NCBI RefSeq assembly: GCF_003692615.1
Contig: NZ_CP023540.1
Coordinates: 1,736,001 to 1,800,000, forward strand
Source of the DNA: Chryseobacterium sp. 6424
GTDB lineage: Bacteria > Bacteroidota > Bacteroidia > Flavobacteriales > Weeksellaceae
Reading direction: 5' to 3'
Length of the DNA: 64,000 nt
Of the stretch, positions 28,711 to 37,063 are shown one piece after another; position 1 is the first letter of the stretch; every line of letters starts with the position of its first letter. The notes beneath the pieces are model-generated. The model was given only the letters and a program-made list of their open reading frames with translations, was not told the DNA's origin and searched no databases. The translations under genes were made by a program, and so were the position numbers.

Positions 28711-28719
28711 TATCTTTGC
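28711..28719 (+). promoter_or_regulatory. -7 promoter element of the peroxiredoxin operon
   Basis: TATCTTTGC, a full match to TAnnTTTG, lies 27 bases before the ATG at 28746. Confidence 0.65.
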
Positions 28720-28745
28720 ACTGTAAAAATTTAACAATACACATT

Positions 28746-29381
28746 ATGTCATTAGTAGGAAAAAAATTCCCGAATATTGCGATTGACGCAATGAGCGAAA
28801 TGGGAGATGATTTGAAAATCAACATCTTTGAAGAAGCAACTTCTAACCAACAAAAAGTGTTGCTGTTTTGGTATCCAAAAGACTTTACTTTCGTTTGCCC
28901 TACCGAATTACATGCATTCCAAGAAGCTTTAGGCGATTTCGAAAAAAGAAATACCAAAGTGATCGGTGCGTCTTGCGATACCAATGAAGTACACTTTGCA
29001 TGGCTGAACACATCTAAAGATAACGGCGGTATTGAAGGCGTAACTTACCCAATCCTTGCAGATACGCACCGTCAATTGGCCAACATCCTTGGGATCGTTG
29101 ACCAAGAGTTTGAATATGATGAAGAAGGAAACGAAATCTTCTCTGGCTCTAATGTAACTTATCGCGCCACTTATCTGATTGATGAAACCGGAAAAATCTT
29201 CCACGAGTCTGTAAACGATATGCCATTGGGAAGAAACGTAAAAGAATATCTAAGACTGATTGATGCCTATACCCACGTACAGAAGCACGGTGAAGTTTGC
29301 CCTGCAAACTGGGAAGAAGGGAAAGATGCGATGCAGGCTAACAGAAAATCCACAGCCGAGTATCTAGCTTCTAAGAACTAA
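28746..29381 (+). CDS. Peroxiredoxin, AhpC/typical 2-Cys type
   Basis: The ATG at 28746 (211 residues) is chosen because the frame open to 28716 starts inside the promoter. The peroxidatic Cys51 is in FTFVCPTEL and the resolving Cys is in GEVCPANW near residue 180. It reduces hydrogen peroxide and alkyl hydroperoxides. The downstream thioredoxin-like gene (38 bases) and DUF6952-like gene are in the same direction. The thioredoxin-like protein may be the electron donor; this is inference from the context. Confidence 0.93.
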   Translation: MSLVGKKFPNIAIDAMSEMGDDLKINIFEEATSNQQKVLLFWYPKDFTFVCPTELHAFQEALGDFEKRNTKVIGASCDTNEVHFAWLNTSKDNGGIEGVTYPILADTHRQLANILGIVDQEFEYDEEGNEIFSGSNVTYRATYLIDETGKIFHESVNDMPLGRNVKEYLRLIDAYTHVQKHGEVCPANWEEGKDAMQANRKSTAEYLASKN

Positions 29382-29419
29382 AAAAAGCAATCACCTTATT
29401 TTCACTAAAAAATAATAAT

Positions 29420-29728
29420 ATGTACACAGAATTAGCTGAAGACACCCTGCAACAGTTGGTAGCGGATCACGATAAAGTAGTGGTTCAGTACGGTGCTACA
29501 TGGTGCGGAAACTGCCGCATTATGAAACCGAAATTCAAAAAACTGGCTGCAGAGAATGAAGAGATCCCTTTCTATTATGTAGATGCGGAAAAACTGCCAG
29601 AAAGCCGCAAATTGGCAAAAGTGGACAACCTGCCTACATTTGCCATCTTTAAAAATGGTGAACTGATAAACCAGGTACAAACCAACCAGGCAGAGAGTCT
29701 TATTAATCTTTTTAATGAATTAAACTAA
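29420..29728 (+). CDS. Thioredoxin family protein
   Basis: The 102-residue protein is a single thioredoxin fold with the active site WCGNC (Cys29, Cys32) in GATWCGNCRIMKP; the cis-proline is in NLPTFAIF. CGNC differs from the classic CGPC. There is no signal peptide, so it is cytoplasmic. It follows the peroxiredoxin gene and its stop overlaps the next start (TAATG). Confidence 0.92.
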   Translation: MYTELAEDTLQQLVADHDKVVVQYGATWCGNCRIMKPKFKKLAAENEEIPFYYVDAEKLPESRKLAKVDNLPTFAIFKNGELINQVQTNQAESLINLFNELN

Positions 29729-29976
29729 TGAAACTACCCATCATCAGACAGTTTTATCAAACCCAAACCCCTGAGAAGCTAGAGGCTACGCTGGAGGTTC
29801 TGGAGGCATTCTGCGAATTTCGTGGTGCTACCGATGAAGACCTGAACGTTGCCGGAGAACTGATAACCAATATCTGTGGCGCATTAGAAGTTCATCAAAG
29901 TGTAAATAACGGGGTTGCGGAACGCGATGCGCTTAATGGATTTGCGCAGAAGGTACTGGGATCCATTGATAAATAA
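29728..29976 (+). CDS. Small DUF6952-like protein
   Basis: The 82-residue protein (MKLPIIRQFYQTQTPEKLEATLEV...) is predicted to be mostly helical. The family occurs right after thioredoxin in Flavobacteriia; DUF6952 is recalled by pattern. Its start overlaps the stop of the thioredoxin-like gene by one base, implying translational coupling. Function unknown, possibly linked to peroxide defence by its position. Confidence 0.75.
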   Translation: MKLPIIRQFYQTQTPEKLEATLEVLEAFCEFRGATDEDLNVAGELITNICGALEVHQSVNNGVAERDALNGFAQKVLGSIDK

Positions 29977-30000
29977 GACTTTTATAGTCGTTGAATAAAA

Positions 30001-30033
30001 TAAGGCAGGAAAAATTGATTTTTTCCTGCCTTA
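30001..30033. terminator. Bidirectional terminator
   Basis: A 14-bp stem TAAGGCAGGAAAAA / TTTTTCCTGCCTTA with a 5-base loop separates the peroxiredoxin operon from the convergent lipoprotein gene. Confidence 0.9.
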
Positions 30034-30037
30034 TTAT

Positions 30038-30514
30038 TTATCGCTTGCCGGCTTTTTTGCCGTGCTCGTGTCTTTGGTGTTTATCGTGTTGCCGTTTGTC
30101 ATCGAACTTTCGGTTCTGCTGCTTCCTCACATCTTTCTGGTAGGCATTATTTCGGCTTTTGTTATGCCCGGGCGTGTAATCCCTGGCATTTCCACCGTAG
30201 ATTTTTTTCATTTGTCCCGGTGCGTTCCTTCTGGCAGTGTTGTTTTTAGAGTAAACAGTATTGCCTTTTCTGGCAACCACTCCCGGTCTGCCATAGACAG
30301 CGTCTCGCCGTACTACCCTGCCGTTTTGGTACACATTGCCGTTTCTGTCCCGGTAGATCTCTCCCTGGCGGTACACATTACCATCCGGCGCACGATAAAC
30401 GCCATTATTGTTGGTTGGGTATCTGTTATTACCGTACACATCATTTGTGGTTCCACAAGAAGTTAAGGTAAGGGCAAGCCCAAGTACTGCGGATATTTTG
30501 ATAAGATTTTTCAT
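30038..30514 (-). CDS. Putative basic lipoprotein with YR-G repeats
   Basis: The 158-residue product has a lipoprotein signal (MKNLIKISAVLGLALTLTSC, Cys20). The mature part is very basic, with short repeats of the type YRxGxxYRDRNGNVYQNG and a C-terminal Lys/His/Arg-rich tail. Similar repeated Y-x-G proteins are frequent in Bacteroidota but have no known function. It would sit on a membrane facing the periplasm or surface. Single gene. Confidence 0.7.
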   Translation of the reverse strand: MKNLIKISAVLGLALTLTSCGTTNDVYGNNRYPTNNNGVYRAPDGNVYRQGEIYRDRNGNVYQNGRVVRRDAVYGRPGVVARKGNTVYSKNNTARRNAPGQMKKIYGGNARDYTPGHNKSRNNAYQKDVRKQQNRKFDDKRQHDKHQRHEHGKKAGKR

Positions 30515-30593
30515 AATTAATATTTACAAAGACAATCGTTTCAATCATAATGCCAAAATCGCCTATTTATTGCCTGCTTATTGTAATAAAATA

Positions 30594-31088
30594 TTAATTA
30601 ACAACTTTGCTGCGGCGTTCCAATAATAGAATATCCCGCCACACACCATTCATCTTACCGATTTTTTCTCGAAAACCTACTTCGCGGAACCCGAACTTTT
30701 TATGTAACGATATACTGGCTATATTCTCACGGAAAATGCCCGCCTGAAGCATCCAGAAACCTTGCTTTTCACTGTCCTCAACCAATTTTCCGAGCAGTCG
30801 CGCGCCTAATCCCTGGCCGTGTACCGAATGGGCAAGATAGATACTCACCTCTGCCACACCACGGAAACAATCGCGCGGGCTCACCGCCTGTATTGCAGCC
30901 CAACCTACAACTTTACCATGTTCATCCACGGCAACAAAACGGCAGTTCTGCAGATACTTCAAATCCCAGGCTTCCCAACTTGGCGCATCGCGGTCGAAGG
31001 TGGCGTTACCGCCTGCGATCCCCTCTTTAAAAATCGAGATGATGGCAGCCCCGTCTTTAGGCTCTACAGGTCTTATCAGATAATCCAT
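30594..31088 (-). CDS. GNAT family N-acetyltransferase, phosphinothricin acetyltransferase-like
   Basis: The 164-residue protein has the acetyl-CoA-binding motif A as VHGQGLGARLLGKLVEDS, followed by GFWMLQAGIFRENIASISLH and FGFREVGF, which together match the Pat/Bar subfamily. It acetylates a small amine substrate, but which is unknown; the family is broad, so resistance to phosphinothricin should not be assumed. It lies 36 bases downstream of uvrA in the same direction. Confidence 0.87.
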   Translation of the reverse strand: MDYLIRPVEPKDGAAIISIFKEGIAGGNATFDRDAPSWEAWDLKYLQNCRFVAVDEHGKVVGWAAIQAVSPRDCFRGVAEVSIYLAHSVHGQGLGARLLGKLVEDSEKQGFWMLQAGIFRENIASISLHKKFGFREVGFREKIGKMNGVWRDILLLERRSKVVN

Positions 31089-31124
31089 GACTATAATTGC
31101 ATTAAGACAAATATCATTAAATGA

Positions 31125-33959
31125 TTATGAGCGAAGTTCACGTTTCAGGAATTTGGCTGTAAGACTTTTCTTTGATCTCGCGACTTCTTCCGGGGTGCCT
31201 TTCGCGATGATCTCACCGCCTTTATTTCCGCCTTCCATCCCTACATCGATAATATGATCGGCAAGTTTTATCACATCTAGGTTATGCTCGATGATTACAA
31301 AGGAATTACCGAGGTCCACTAACTTATTGATGGCATCCATCAGTACCTTCACATCTTCAAAATGCAGTCCGGTAGTAGGTTCATCCAGAATATAGAGTGT
31401 ATTTCCGGTTTGTTTTTTAGACAGTTCTGTGGCCAGTTTTATACGCTGTGCCTCGCCACCGGAAAGTGTGGTGGATTGTTGCCCCAACGTGATATATCCC
31501 AGACCGACATCATGTAAAGTCTTTACCTTGGCATAAATTTTCGGTAAGGGCTTAAAGAATTCAGTAGCTTCATCGATCGTCATCTCCAGCACATCGGAAA
31601 TGGATTTACCTTTATACCTCACCTCTAGAGTTTCGCGGTTAAAGCGTTTTCCGTTACAGGTTTCGCAATGCACATATACATCAGGCAAGAAATTCATTTC
31701 GATCACTTTCAGTCCACCACCCTGGCAGGTTTCGCAGCGGCCGCCTTTTACATTAAAGGAAAACCGACCTGCTTTATAACCACGGATCTTAGATTCGGGG
31801 AGTTCGGCAAAGAGATTCCGGATATCGGTAAACATGCCGGTGTAAGTGGCGGGGTTTGAACGTGGTGTGCGCCCAATAGGTGCCTGATCCATGTCCACGA
31901 TCTTATCGATATGCTCAATACCTTCAAATTTTTTATACGGCAATGGCTCCTGAACGGCACGGTAGAAATGTTTATTTAGAATAGGATAAAGCGTTCCGCT
32001 GATGAGTGAGGATTTGCCACTTCCTGAAATACCTGTTACCACCACGAGTTTACCCAGCGGAATTTCGAGCGTTACGTTCTTCAGGTTATTGCCGGTGGCG
32101 CCTTTCAGGATCAGGGATTTTCCGTTTCCTTCCCTGCGTTGCGCGGGTATCTCGATTTTCCGTTTTCCGGTCATATAATCCGCGGTCACGGTATCAGCTT
32201 TTAGCAGATCCTCAGGTTTTCCCTGCCACAGTACCTCCCCGCCGAATTTGCCGGCACGCGGGCCGATATCCAATACTTCATCGGCTTCCAGAATCATGTC
32301 TTTATCATGCTCCACCACCAAAACGGAGTTGCCGATGTCGCGCAGATTTTTCAGTGAGTTTATCAGTCTTTCATTATCTCTCTGGTGAAGACCAATGGAA
32401 GGCTCATCAAGGATATAAAGCACATTAACGAGCTGCGAACCAATCTGTGTCGCCAAGCGGATGCGTTGTGATTCGCCACCCGAAAGCGTCCGCGAACTGC
32501 GGCTGAGACTCAGGTAATCTAGCCCTACATCAAGCAGAAACTGCAGACGTGTTTTAATTTCCTTTAAGATTTCGTGTGCGATGACTTTATTTTTCTCACT
32601 GAATTTATCTTCTATTTCGTTCAGCCACTGCATGAGATCCAGCAAGGACAGCGCGTTGACTTCCGCAATGTTCTTACCGGCGATCCTAAAACTTAAACTG
32701 GTTGGCTGCAGGCGTGTCCCTTTACATTCGGGGCAGGTTTCTTCGGTGGTAAAATGTCTTTCAAGCAGGGTGGCGTCATAGCTTTCCTTATCATCAATCA
32801 TCTCTGTAATGATCGGCACTAAACCATCGAAATTAACTTTTATTTTCTTTGTGATGCCCGCATATTTCAGGTCTTTGTTAAATTCTTTATGGCAGCCGTG
32901 ATAGATGTAGTGCAAGGCTTCTTCGGGGATGTCTTTAATGGAGGTAGAAAGACTCAAACCAAAGATTTCCAGAATGTTTTTTATCTGCCCGACAATCCAT
33001 TTATTCGACTTCATATCTTCCAATGGCAACATACCTCCCTGGTTTACGGAGAGTTTCGGATTCTCGACAAAATAATCGGTGTTTACCTTCTGTACGGTGC
33101 CAAGGCCTTTGCAAAACGGACAACTGCCTTTTGGGGAATTGAATGAAAAGGTATTCGGTTCGGGCAAGGCAAGCGATTGTCTCGACTCGGAATCCATCAG
33201 GTTCTTTGAGAAATACTCGATATCGTTGCTGCCTAATATCTGGATGCCGATGGTGCCATCACCCATTTGCATCGCTGTGCGGATGGATTTTTCCATGCGG
33301 TTTTCGGTGGCGCTTTCACCAATGATCCAGCGGTCGATCACGATATCAATATCGTGGGTTTTGTAACGGTCGAGTTTCAAGTCGTTTTCAATATCCTGAA
33401 TTTCACCATCAATTCTGGCCTGCGAATAACCTTTTTTGGCCATCTGAATGAAAAGTTCATGATAATGCCCTTTTCTTGAACGAATGACGGGTGCCAGCAG
33501 CATTACTTTACTGCCACTGTAATTTTCTTTTATCACCTCTATTATCTGTTCTTCGGTATAGCTTACCAACTTTTTTCCTGTGGTAAGGGAATACGCATCT
33601 GATACGCGCGCGAAGAGCAGCCGTAGAAAGTCATATAACTCCGTTACGGTCCCTACGGTTGACCGCGGATTTTTGTTTGTGGTTTTCTGTTCAATCGCGA
33701 TTACGGGTGAAAGTCCGTCAATTTTATCAACATCAGGTCGCTCCAGCCCACCCAGAAACTGTCTTGCATAAGCCGAAAAGGTTTCGATATACCTACGCTG
33801 TCCCTCAGCAAAAATGGTATCGAAAGCCAACGAAGATTTTCCGCTGCCCGACAGTCCGGTAATCACCACCAGTTCATTACGTGGGATTTTTACTGATATG
33901 TTTTTTAGGTTATGTTCGCGTGCGCCATAAACCTCTATATATTCTTTATTATTTTCCAT
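31125..33959 (-). CDS. uvrA: Excinuclease ABC subunit A
   Basis: The ATG at 33959 (944 residues, [18 protein letters not shown]) is chosen: the longer frame to 34073 crosses the promoter. Two ABC modules are present: Walker [10 protein letters not shown] at 35-43 and [10 protein letters not shown] in the second half, each with an LSGGE(A/S)QRI signature. Zinc-finger cysteines are in [16 protein letters not shown] and [16 protein letters not shown]. UvrA finds bulky DNA lesions for nucleotide excision repair. A -7 element lies at 33995-34003. Confidence 0.97.
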   Translation of the reverse strand: MENNKEYIEVYGAREHNLKNISVKIPRNELVVITGLSGSGKSSLAFDTIFAEGQRRYIETFSAYARQFLGGLERPDVDKIDGLSPVIAIEQKTTNKNPRSTVGTVTELYDFLRLLFARVSDAYSLTTGKKLVSYTEEQIIEVIKENYSGSKVMLLAPVIRSRKGHYHELFIQMAKKGYSQARIDGEIQDIENDLKLDRYKTHDIDIVIDRWIIGESATENRMEKSIRTAMQMGDGTIGIQILGSNDIEYFSKNLMDSESRQSLALPEPNTFSFNSPKGSCPFCKGLGTVQKVNTDYFVENPKLSVNQGGMLPLEDMKSNKWIVGQIKNILEIFGLSLSTSIKDIPEEALHYIYHGCHKEFNKDLKYAGITKKIKVNFDGLVPIITEMIDDKESYDATLLERHFTTEETCPECKGTRLQPTSLSFRIAGKNIAEVNALSLLDLMQWLNEIEDKFSEKNKVIAHEILKEIKTRLQFLLDVGLDYLSLSRSSRTLSGGESQRIRLATQIGSQLVNVLYILDEPSIGLHQRDNERLINSLKNLRDIGNSVLVVEHDKDMILEADEVLDIGPRAGKFGGEVLWQGKPEDLLKADTVTADYMTGKRKIEIPAQRREGNGKSLILKGATGNNLKNVTLEIPLGKLVVVTGISGSGKSSLISGTLYPILNKHFYRAVQEPLPYKKFEGIEHIDKIVDMDQAPIGRTPRSNPATYTGMFTDIRNLFAELPESKIRGYKAGRFSFNVKGGRCETCQGGGLKVIEMNFLPDVYVHCETCNGKRFNRETLEVRYKGKSISDVLEMTIDEATEFFKPLPKIYAKVKTLHDVGLGYITLGQQSTTLSGGEAQRIKLATELSKKQTGNTLYILDEPTTGLHFEDVKVLMDAINKLVDLGNSFVIIEHNLDVIKLADHIIDVGMEGGNKGGEIIAKGTPEEVARSKKSLTAKFLKRELRS

Positions 33960-33994
33960 GTAGGGTTTCCTGAAATTTTGTGTTTTAGGAGTCT

Positions 33995-34003
33995 GCAAAA
34001 ATA
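33995..34003 (-). promoter_or_regulatory. -7 promoter element of uvrA
   Basis: The minus strand reads TATTTTTGC, 36 bases ahead of the uvrA start codon. Confidence 0.55.
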
Positions 34004-34124
34004 CGGATTTTTTGTGGGTTAGCCATTGCAGCAAAAGCATATACAAAAACCGTACGCAGCCGGTTACGCACATGGAGAGTGCTGTTTATTATCCTATAGC
34101 AAGACGCCGCAGGCGTGGCTTTTG

Positions 34125-34132
34125 TATCTTTG
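34125..34132 (+). promoter_or_regulatory. -7 promoter element of the DsbA-like gene
   Basis: TATCTTTG matches TAnnTTTG, 23 bases before the ATG at 34155. Confidence 0.55.
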
Positions 34133-34154
34133 ATTTATATAAAATCATACACTT

Positions 34155-34859
34155 ATGAAAGTAGATATCTGGAGTGACATCCGCTGCCCATTCTGTTATG
34201 TAGGCAAAAAGAATTTCGAGAAGGCTTTGTCCGATTTTTCAGATGCGTCGGATATTGAGGTTGTTTGGCATAGCTTCCAGCTGGATCCGCAACTGAAAAC
34301 ACAACCCGAACGCGATCCTTATGACTTTTTCGCGGAAGCAAAACAAATCCCTCTCACACAGGTAAAAGCCATGCACCAACATGCGTTGCAAGCCGGAAAA
34401 ATGGCTGGCATTGATTTTAATTTTGATGAATCAAAGGTTGCCAATTCCTATCGCGGACATCTTCTAATCCAATATGCAAAAACCAAAGGTCTTGGGGATG
34501 AGATGAAAGAATTGATGTTTAAAGCCCAATTCATTGAAGGGAAAAACATAGATGACCCTGCTACCCTGCTTGAAATAGGCAAACAGGCCGGTTTTACAGA
34601 AGAGGAGATCAATATCGCACTGGCTTCAGATGATCTGGCGCACGCTATATCTCAGGATGGTCTCATGGCGCGACAATTAGGCATCAATGCCGTACCTTTT
34701 TTTGTCTTCAATGATAAATATGGTGTTTCCGGGGCGCAGCAGCCCGCACTCTTTCTGGAGGTGCTCGAGAAATCCTGGGAAGAATTTTCCTCAGGTGACA
34801 AAGGGCTACAAATTATTAATGAAGGAGACGTATGTGATACCGACGGAAACTGTGATTAA
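34155..34859 (+). CDS. DsbA family oxidoreductase, FrnE-like
   Basis: The 234-residue protein has the thioredoxin-fold active site RCPFC (Cys11, Cys14) in WSDIRCPFCYVGKKNFE, followed by a helical insertion typical of FrnE, and INAVPFFVFNDKYGVSGAQ with the cis-Pro loop. There is no signal peptide, so it is a cytoplasmic thiol oxidoreductase or isomerase. A CDTDGNCD tail adds two more cysteines. The GreA/GreB-like gene is 53 bases downstream. Confidence 0.9.
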   Translation: MKVDIWSDIRCPFCYVGKKNFEKALSDFSDASDIEVVWHSFQLDPQLKTQPERDPYDFFAEAKQIPLTQVKAMHQHALQAGKMAGIDFNFDESKVANSYRGHLLIQYAKTKGLGDEMKELMFKAQFIEGKNIDDPATLLEIGKQAGFTEEEINIALASDDLAHAISQDGLMARQLGINAVPFFVFNDKYGVSGAQQPALFLEVLEKSWEEFSSGDKGLQIINEGDVCDTDGNCD

Positions 34860-34911
34860 AACCAATTCATTTTAGGTCTGAATATTGATGCAAAACTCAT
34901 AAAAACTATAT

Positions 34912-35409
34912 ATGAGTCGTGGATTTGTAAAAGAAGATGACCAGGAGGAAATCCCCATCGTGCCACCCCGAGCGGATTTACCTGTCGGAACAGAAAACCT
35001 GGTGACACCGGGCGGATATAAGGAACTGCTAAGTGAACGCGAAAAACTGCTTGCTGAACAGGAACAGCTAGATGCCTCGAATGAAAAAGAGTATCGCATC
35101 GCCGTCAATTATCTGAACGCCCGCCTTCATCTGCTGAACGAAAGGATTAACAGCGCAAAAGTGGTTGACCCAACCAGATTTCCCCAACAAGAGGTTCATT
35201 TCGGTACTAAAGTGACGATAATGAACATCAATAATCAACAACAGCAGACTTTCGAGATTGTAGGTGTGGACGAAGCAAAGATCTCTAAAGGTAAAATTTC
35301 ATTCATCACACCGTTGGCAAAAGCTTTAACCGGTAAGAAGGTGGGTGAAAGCGCTATCCTGAAATTACCCGGCAGGGAAACAGTGTTCAAGATTTTACAC
35401 ATCAGCTAA
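34912..35409 (+). CDS. GreA/GreB family transcription elongation factor
   Basis: The 165-residue protein has an N-terminal coiled coil (about 35-90, LLSEREKLLAEQEQLDAS...NARLHLLNERI) and a C-terminal FKBP-like domain with VHFGTKVTI, ISKGKISFITPLAKALTGKKVGE and KLPGRETVFKIL. GreA/GreB proteins rescue backtracked RNA polymerase by stimulating transcript cleavage. The N-terminal extension (about 30 residues, DDQEEIPIVPPRADLPVG) is longer than in E. coli GreA. Confidence 0.88.
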   Translation: MSRGFVKEDDQEEIPIVPPRADLPVGTENLVTPGGYKELLSEREKLLAEQEQLDASNEKEYRIAVNYLNARLHLLNERINSAKVVDPTRFPQQEVHFGTKVTIMNINNQQQQTFEIVGVDEAKISKGKISFITPLAKALTGKKVGESAILKLPGRETVFKILHIS

Positions 35410-35454
35410 AGGCGGTTATTAACATACGTCAATGCACGCCTTTGTGGTCATCCG

Positions 35455-35463
35455 TATCTTTGC
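35455..35463 (+). promoter_or_regulatory. -7 promoter element of the YceI-like gene
   Basis: TATCTTTGC matches TAnnTTTG and lies 32 bases before the ATG at 35495, ruling out the upstream in-frame start at 35432. Confidence 0.6.
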
Positions 35464-35494
35464 ATTAGAAATTAACACCCAAAAATATATCATT

Positions 35495-36067
35495 ATGAAA
35501 AAATTATTATCGGTACTTACCATGTTGCTGTTATCAGTCTCAACTTTTGCGCAGCTTACCCTTAAAAGTGACCCCGCACACTCCAGAATTCAGTTTACAG
35601 TGATGCATTTAGGCATCAATGACATCACAGGAAACCTTGAAAAAGCAAACCTGACAATAAACGCAAACGAGAAAAATTTTGTAAATTCTACAGTGAATTT
35701 CTCTGCCGACATCAACTCGATTAACACGCACATCGAAGCACGCGACAACCACTTGAAAAGCGCGGATTTCTTTGATGCAGCCAAATATCCGACACTACAG
35801 TTTACCAGTACATCGCTTAAAAAAGTACGCAACAATTATTATACACTAAAAGGTAACCTTACGATGCACGGCATTACCAAACCTGTAACACTAACGCTGG
35901 TATACCGCGGCTCCACCGTGAACGCCATGAATAAAAAAACAACCTATGGCTATCAGGTAATGGGAACTTTGAAAAGATCCGACTTCAAGGTTGGTTCTAA
36001 TTTCCCCGAAGCAGTCATCAGTGATCTGGTAAGAATTAAAGGTGACTTCGAGTTGACTTCAGAATAA
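35495..36067 (+). CDS. YceI family periplasmic protein
   Basis: The 190-residue product has a signal peptide (MKKLLSVLTMLLLSVSTFAQ) and a YceI lipocalin-like beta barrel: DPAHSRIQFTVMHLGIND, ADINSINTHIEARDNHLKSA, FFDAAKYPTLQFTSTSL and GNLTMHGITKPVTL. Family members bind isoprenoid lipids such as polyprenols in the periplasm. The role here is unknown. A terminator follows at 36093-36121. Confidence 0.92.
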   Translation: MKKLLSVLTMLLLSVSTFAQLTLKSDPAHSRIQFTVMHLGINDITGNLEKANLTINANEKNFVNSTVNFSADINSINTHIEARDNHLKSADFFDAAKYPTLQFTSTSLKKVRNNYYTLKGNLTMHGITKPVTLTLVYRGSTVNAMNKKTTYGYQVMGTLKRSDFKVGSNFPEAVISDLVRIKGDFELTSE

Positions 36068-36092
36068 AAAATGATGATTAAAGATTCTTTAG

Positions 36093-36121
36093 AGGAAATC
36101 CAAATTCGGGTTTCCTTTTTT
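36093..36121 (+). terminator. Terminator after the YceI-like gene
   Basis: AGGAAATCC / GGGTTTCCT gives a 9-bp stem (one G-T pair) with a 6-base loop and six Ts after it, 25 bases past the stop codon. Confidence 0.8.
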
Positions 36122-36971
36122 ATTTAAAAGCGTGGAAGCGCTTAATGACAGTCGGTGAGAAAGTATATCGGCTCGTTTTGGTGGTGGCAGCCTTCACATC
36201 AAGCTCATACCAAGGTGAAATACCTGTGTTAAAAGGATTCTGAAGGATATGGATGTCTTGTGCAGGCATAAAACTTTCGGCAAGTAAGTACAGTCTTTTC
36301 CCTGCAGTATTCTCAGCCACGCCGACAATCATCACCAGATGGCCGGGGCTTCCGGGTTTTATAATAAAGTCACCGGGTTGGATGTCGGTATTTCTTTCAA
36401 CTTCAAATGATTCGCGATCCAGGGAAATCGTCCCCGCATACTGAAAAATAATACTCAGGTAATCGCGGAACGCCAAATAATCATCCCGCAGGTCCTCCGT
36501 TTCAATAAACTGTACCTTTTTATTTCTTTCCACAGTCCTCAAACCCTTGCGGTAATCTGCCCAGGAATAGAATTGCCTGCTAGTGAACTGAAAACCAATC
36601 TCTTCAAAACGTTGCCGCGACCAAAGATACTCCGCATACAGGCGCATCCACGCATCGGCGCACTGCTGCAAATCGCGGTTTCCTACATCAATTTTTAAGA
36701 CAGCAGCATGATTGGCCTGATTTTCTATGGGGACAGCGCGGAAATCGCGTACCGGAAAACCCGGTGGCAATAAGGGGAAATTCACAAGATACTCGCCAAA
36801 GCTTCCAGGCTGTGTTTTCACCCACTGGTAGCCGCCAGGCGGGCTGAAACGGGTGTTGATCTTATTTTTGGTTTGGTCAAACTTCAGTTCCTGTGTTATT
36901 TCAGTCACTTGCGAAGCCATTGGCTGAAAAACAAATGATAAAAACAGAAAAAAAAGCCGCGTGGTTGCCAC
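36120..36971 (-). CDS. DUF4846 domain-containing secreted protein
   Basis: The 283-residue product has a signal peptide (MATTRLFFLFLSFVFQPMASQ) and the DUF4846 core: INTRFSPPGGYQWVK, SFGEYLVNFPLLP, NHAAVLKIDVGNRDLQQCADAWMRLYAEYLW and PGDFIIKPGSPGHLVMIVGVAEN. The segment with CADA and GHLVMI resembles the spacing of a Cys-His peptidase fold (NlpC/P60-like), but the active-site assignment is a guess. It is periplasmic or surface-located. Function unknown. Confidence 0.8.
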   Translation of the reverse strand: MATTRLFFLFLSFVFQPMASQVTEITQELKFDQTKNKINTRFSPPGGYQWVKTQPGSFGEYLVNFPLLPPGFPVRDFRAVPIENQANHAAVLKIDVGNRDLQQCADAWMRLYAEYLWSRQRFEEIGFQFTSRQFYSWADYRKGLRTVERNKKVQFIETEDLRDDYLAFRDYLSIIFQYAGTISLDRESFEVERNTDIQPGDFIIKPGSPGHLVMIVGVAENTAGKRLYLLAESFMPAQDIHILQNPFNTGISPWYELDVKAATTKTSRYTFSPTVIKRFHAFK

Positions 36972-37044
36972 TAAAGGTTATTTTACCAAATTTAACCATT
37001 ATTTTGAAATATCCACTGATGTAAGAGTTATAAAAAAACATCAT

Positions 37045-37053
37045 TATATTTGC
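37045..37053 (+). promoter_or_regulatory. -7 promoter element
   Basis: TATATTTGC, a full match to TAnnTTTG, lies 11 bases before the ATG at 37064. Confidence 0.55.
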
Positions 37054-37063
37054 TTCTATCGAA

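Noticed and set aside
30038..30514. Plus-strand ORF (30062-30466) as a membrane protein
   Set aside because: It is antisense to a gene with a proper lipoprotein signal peptide and its hydrophobicity follows from codon complement.
33960..34073. N-terminal extension of UvrA
   Set aside because: The extension crosses the promoter element and is not part of known UvrA sequences.
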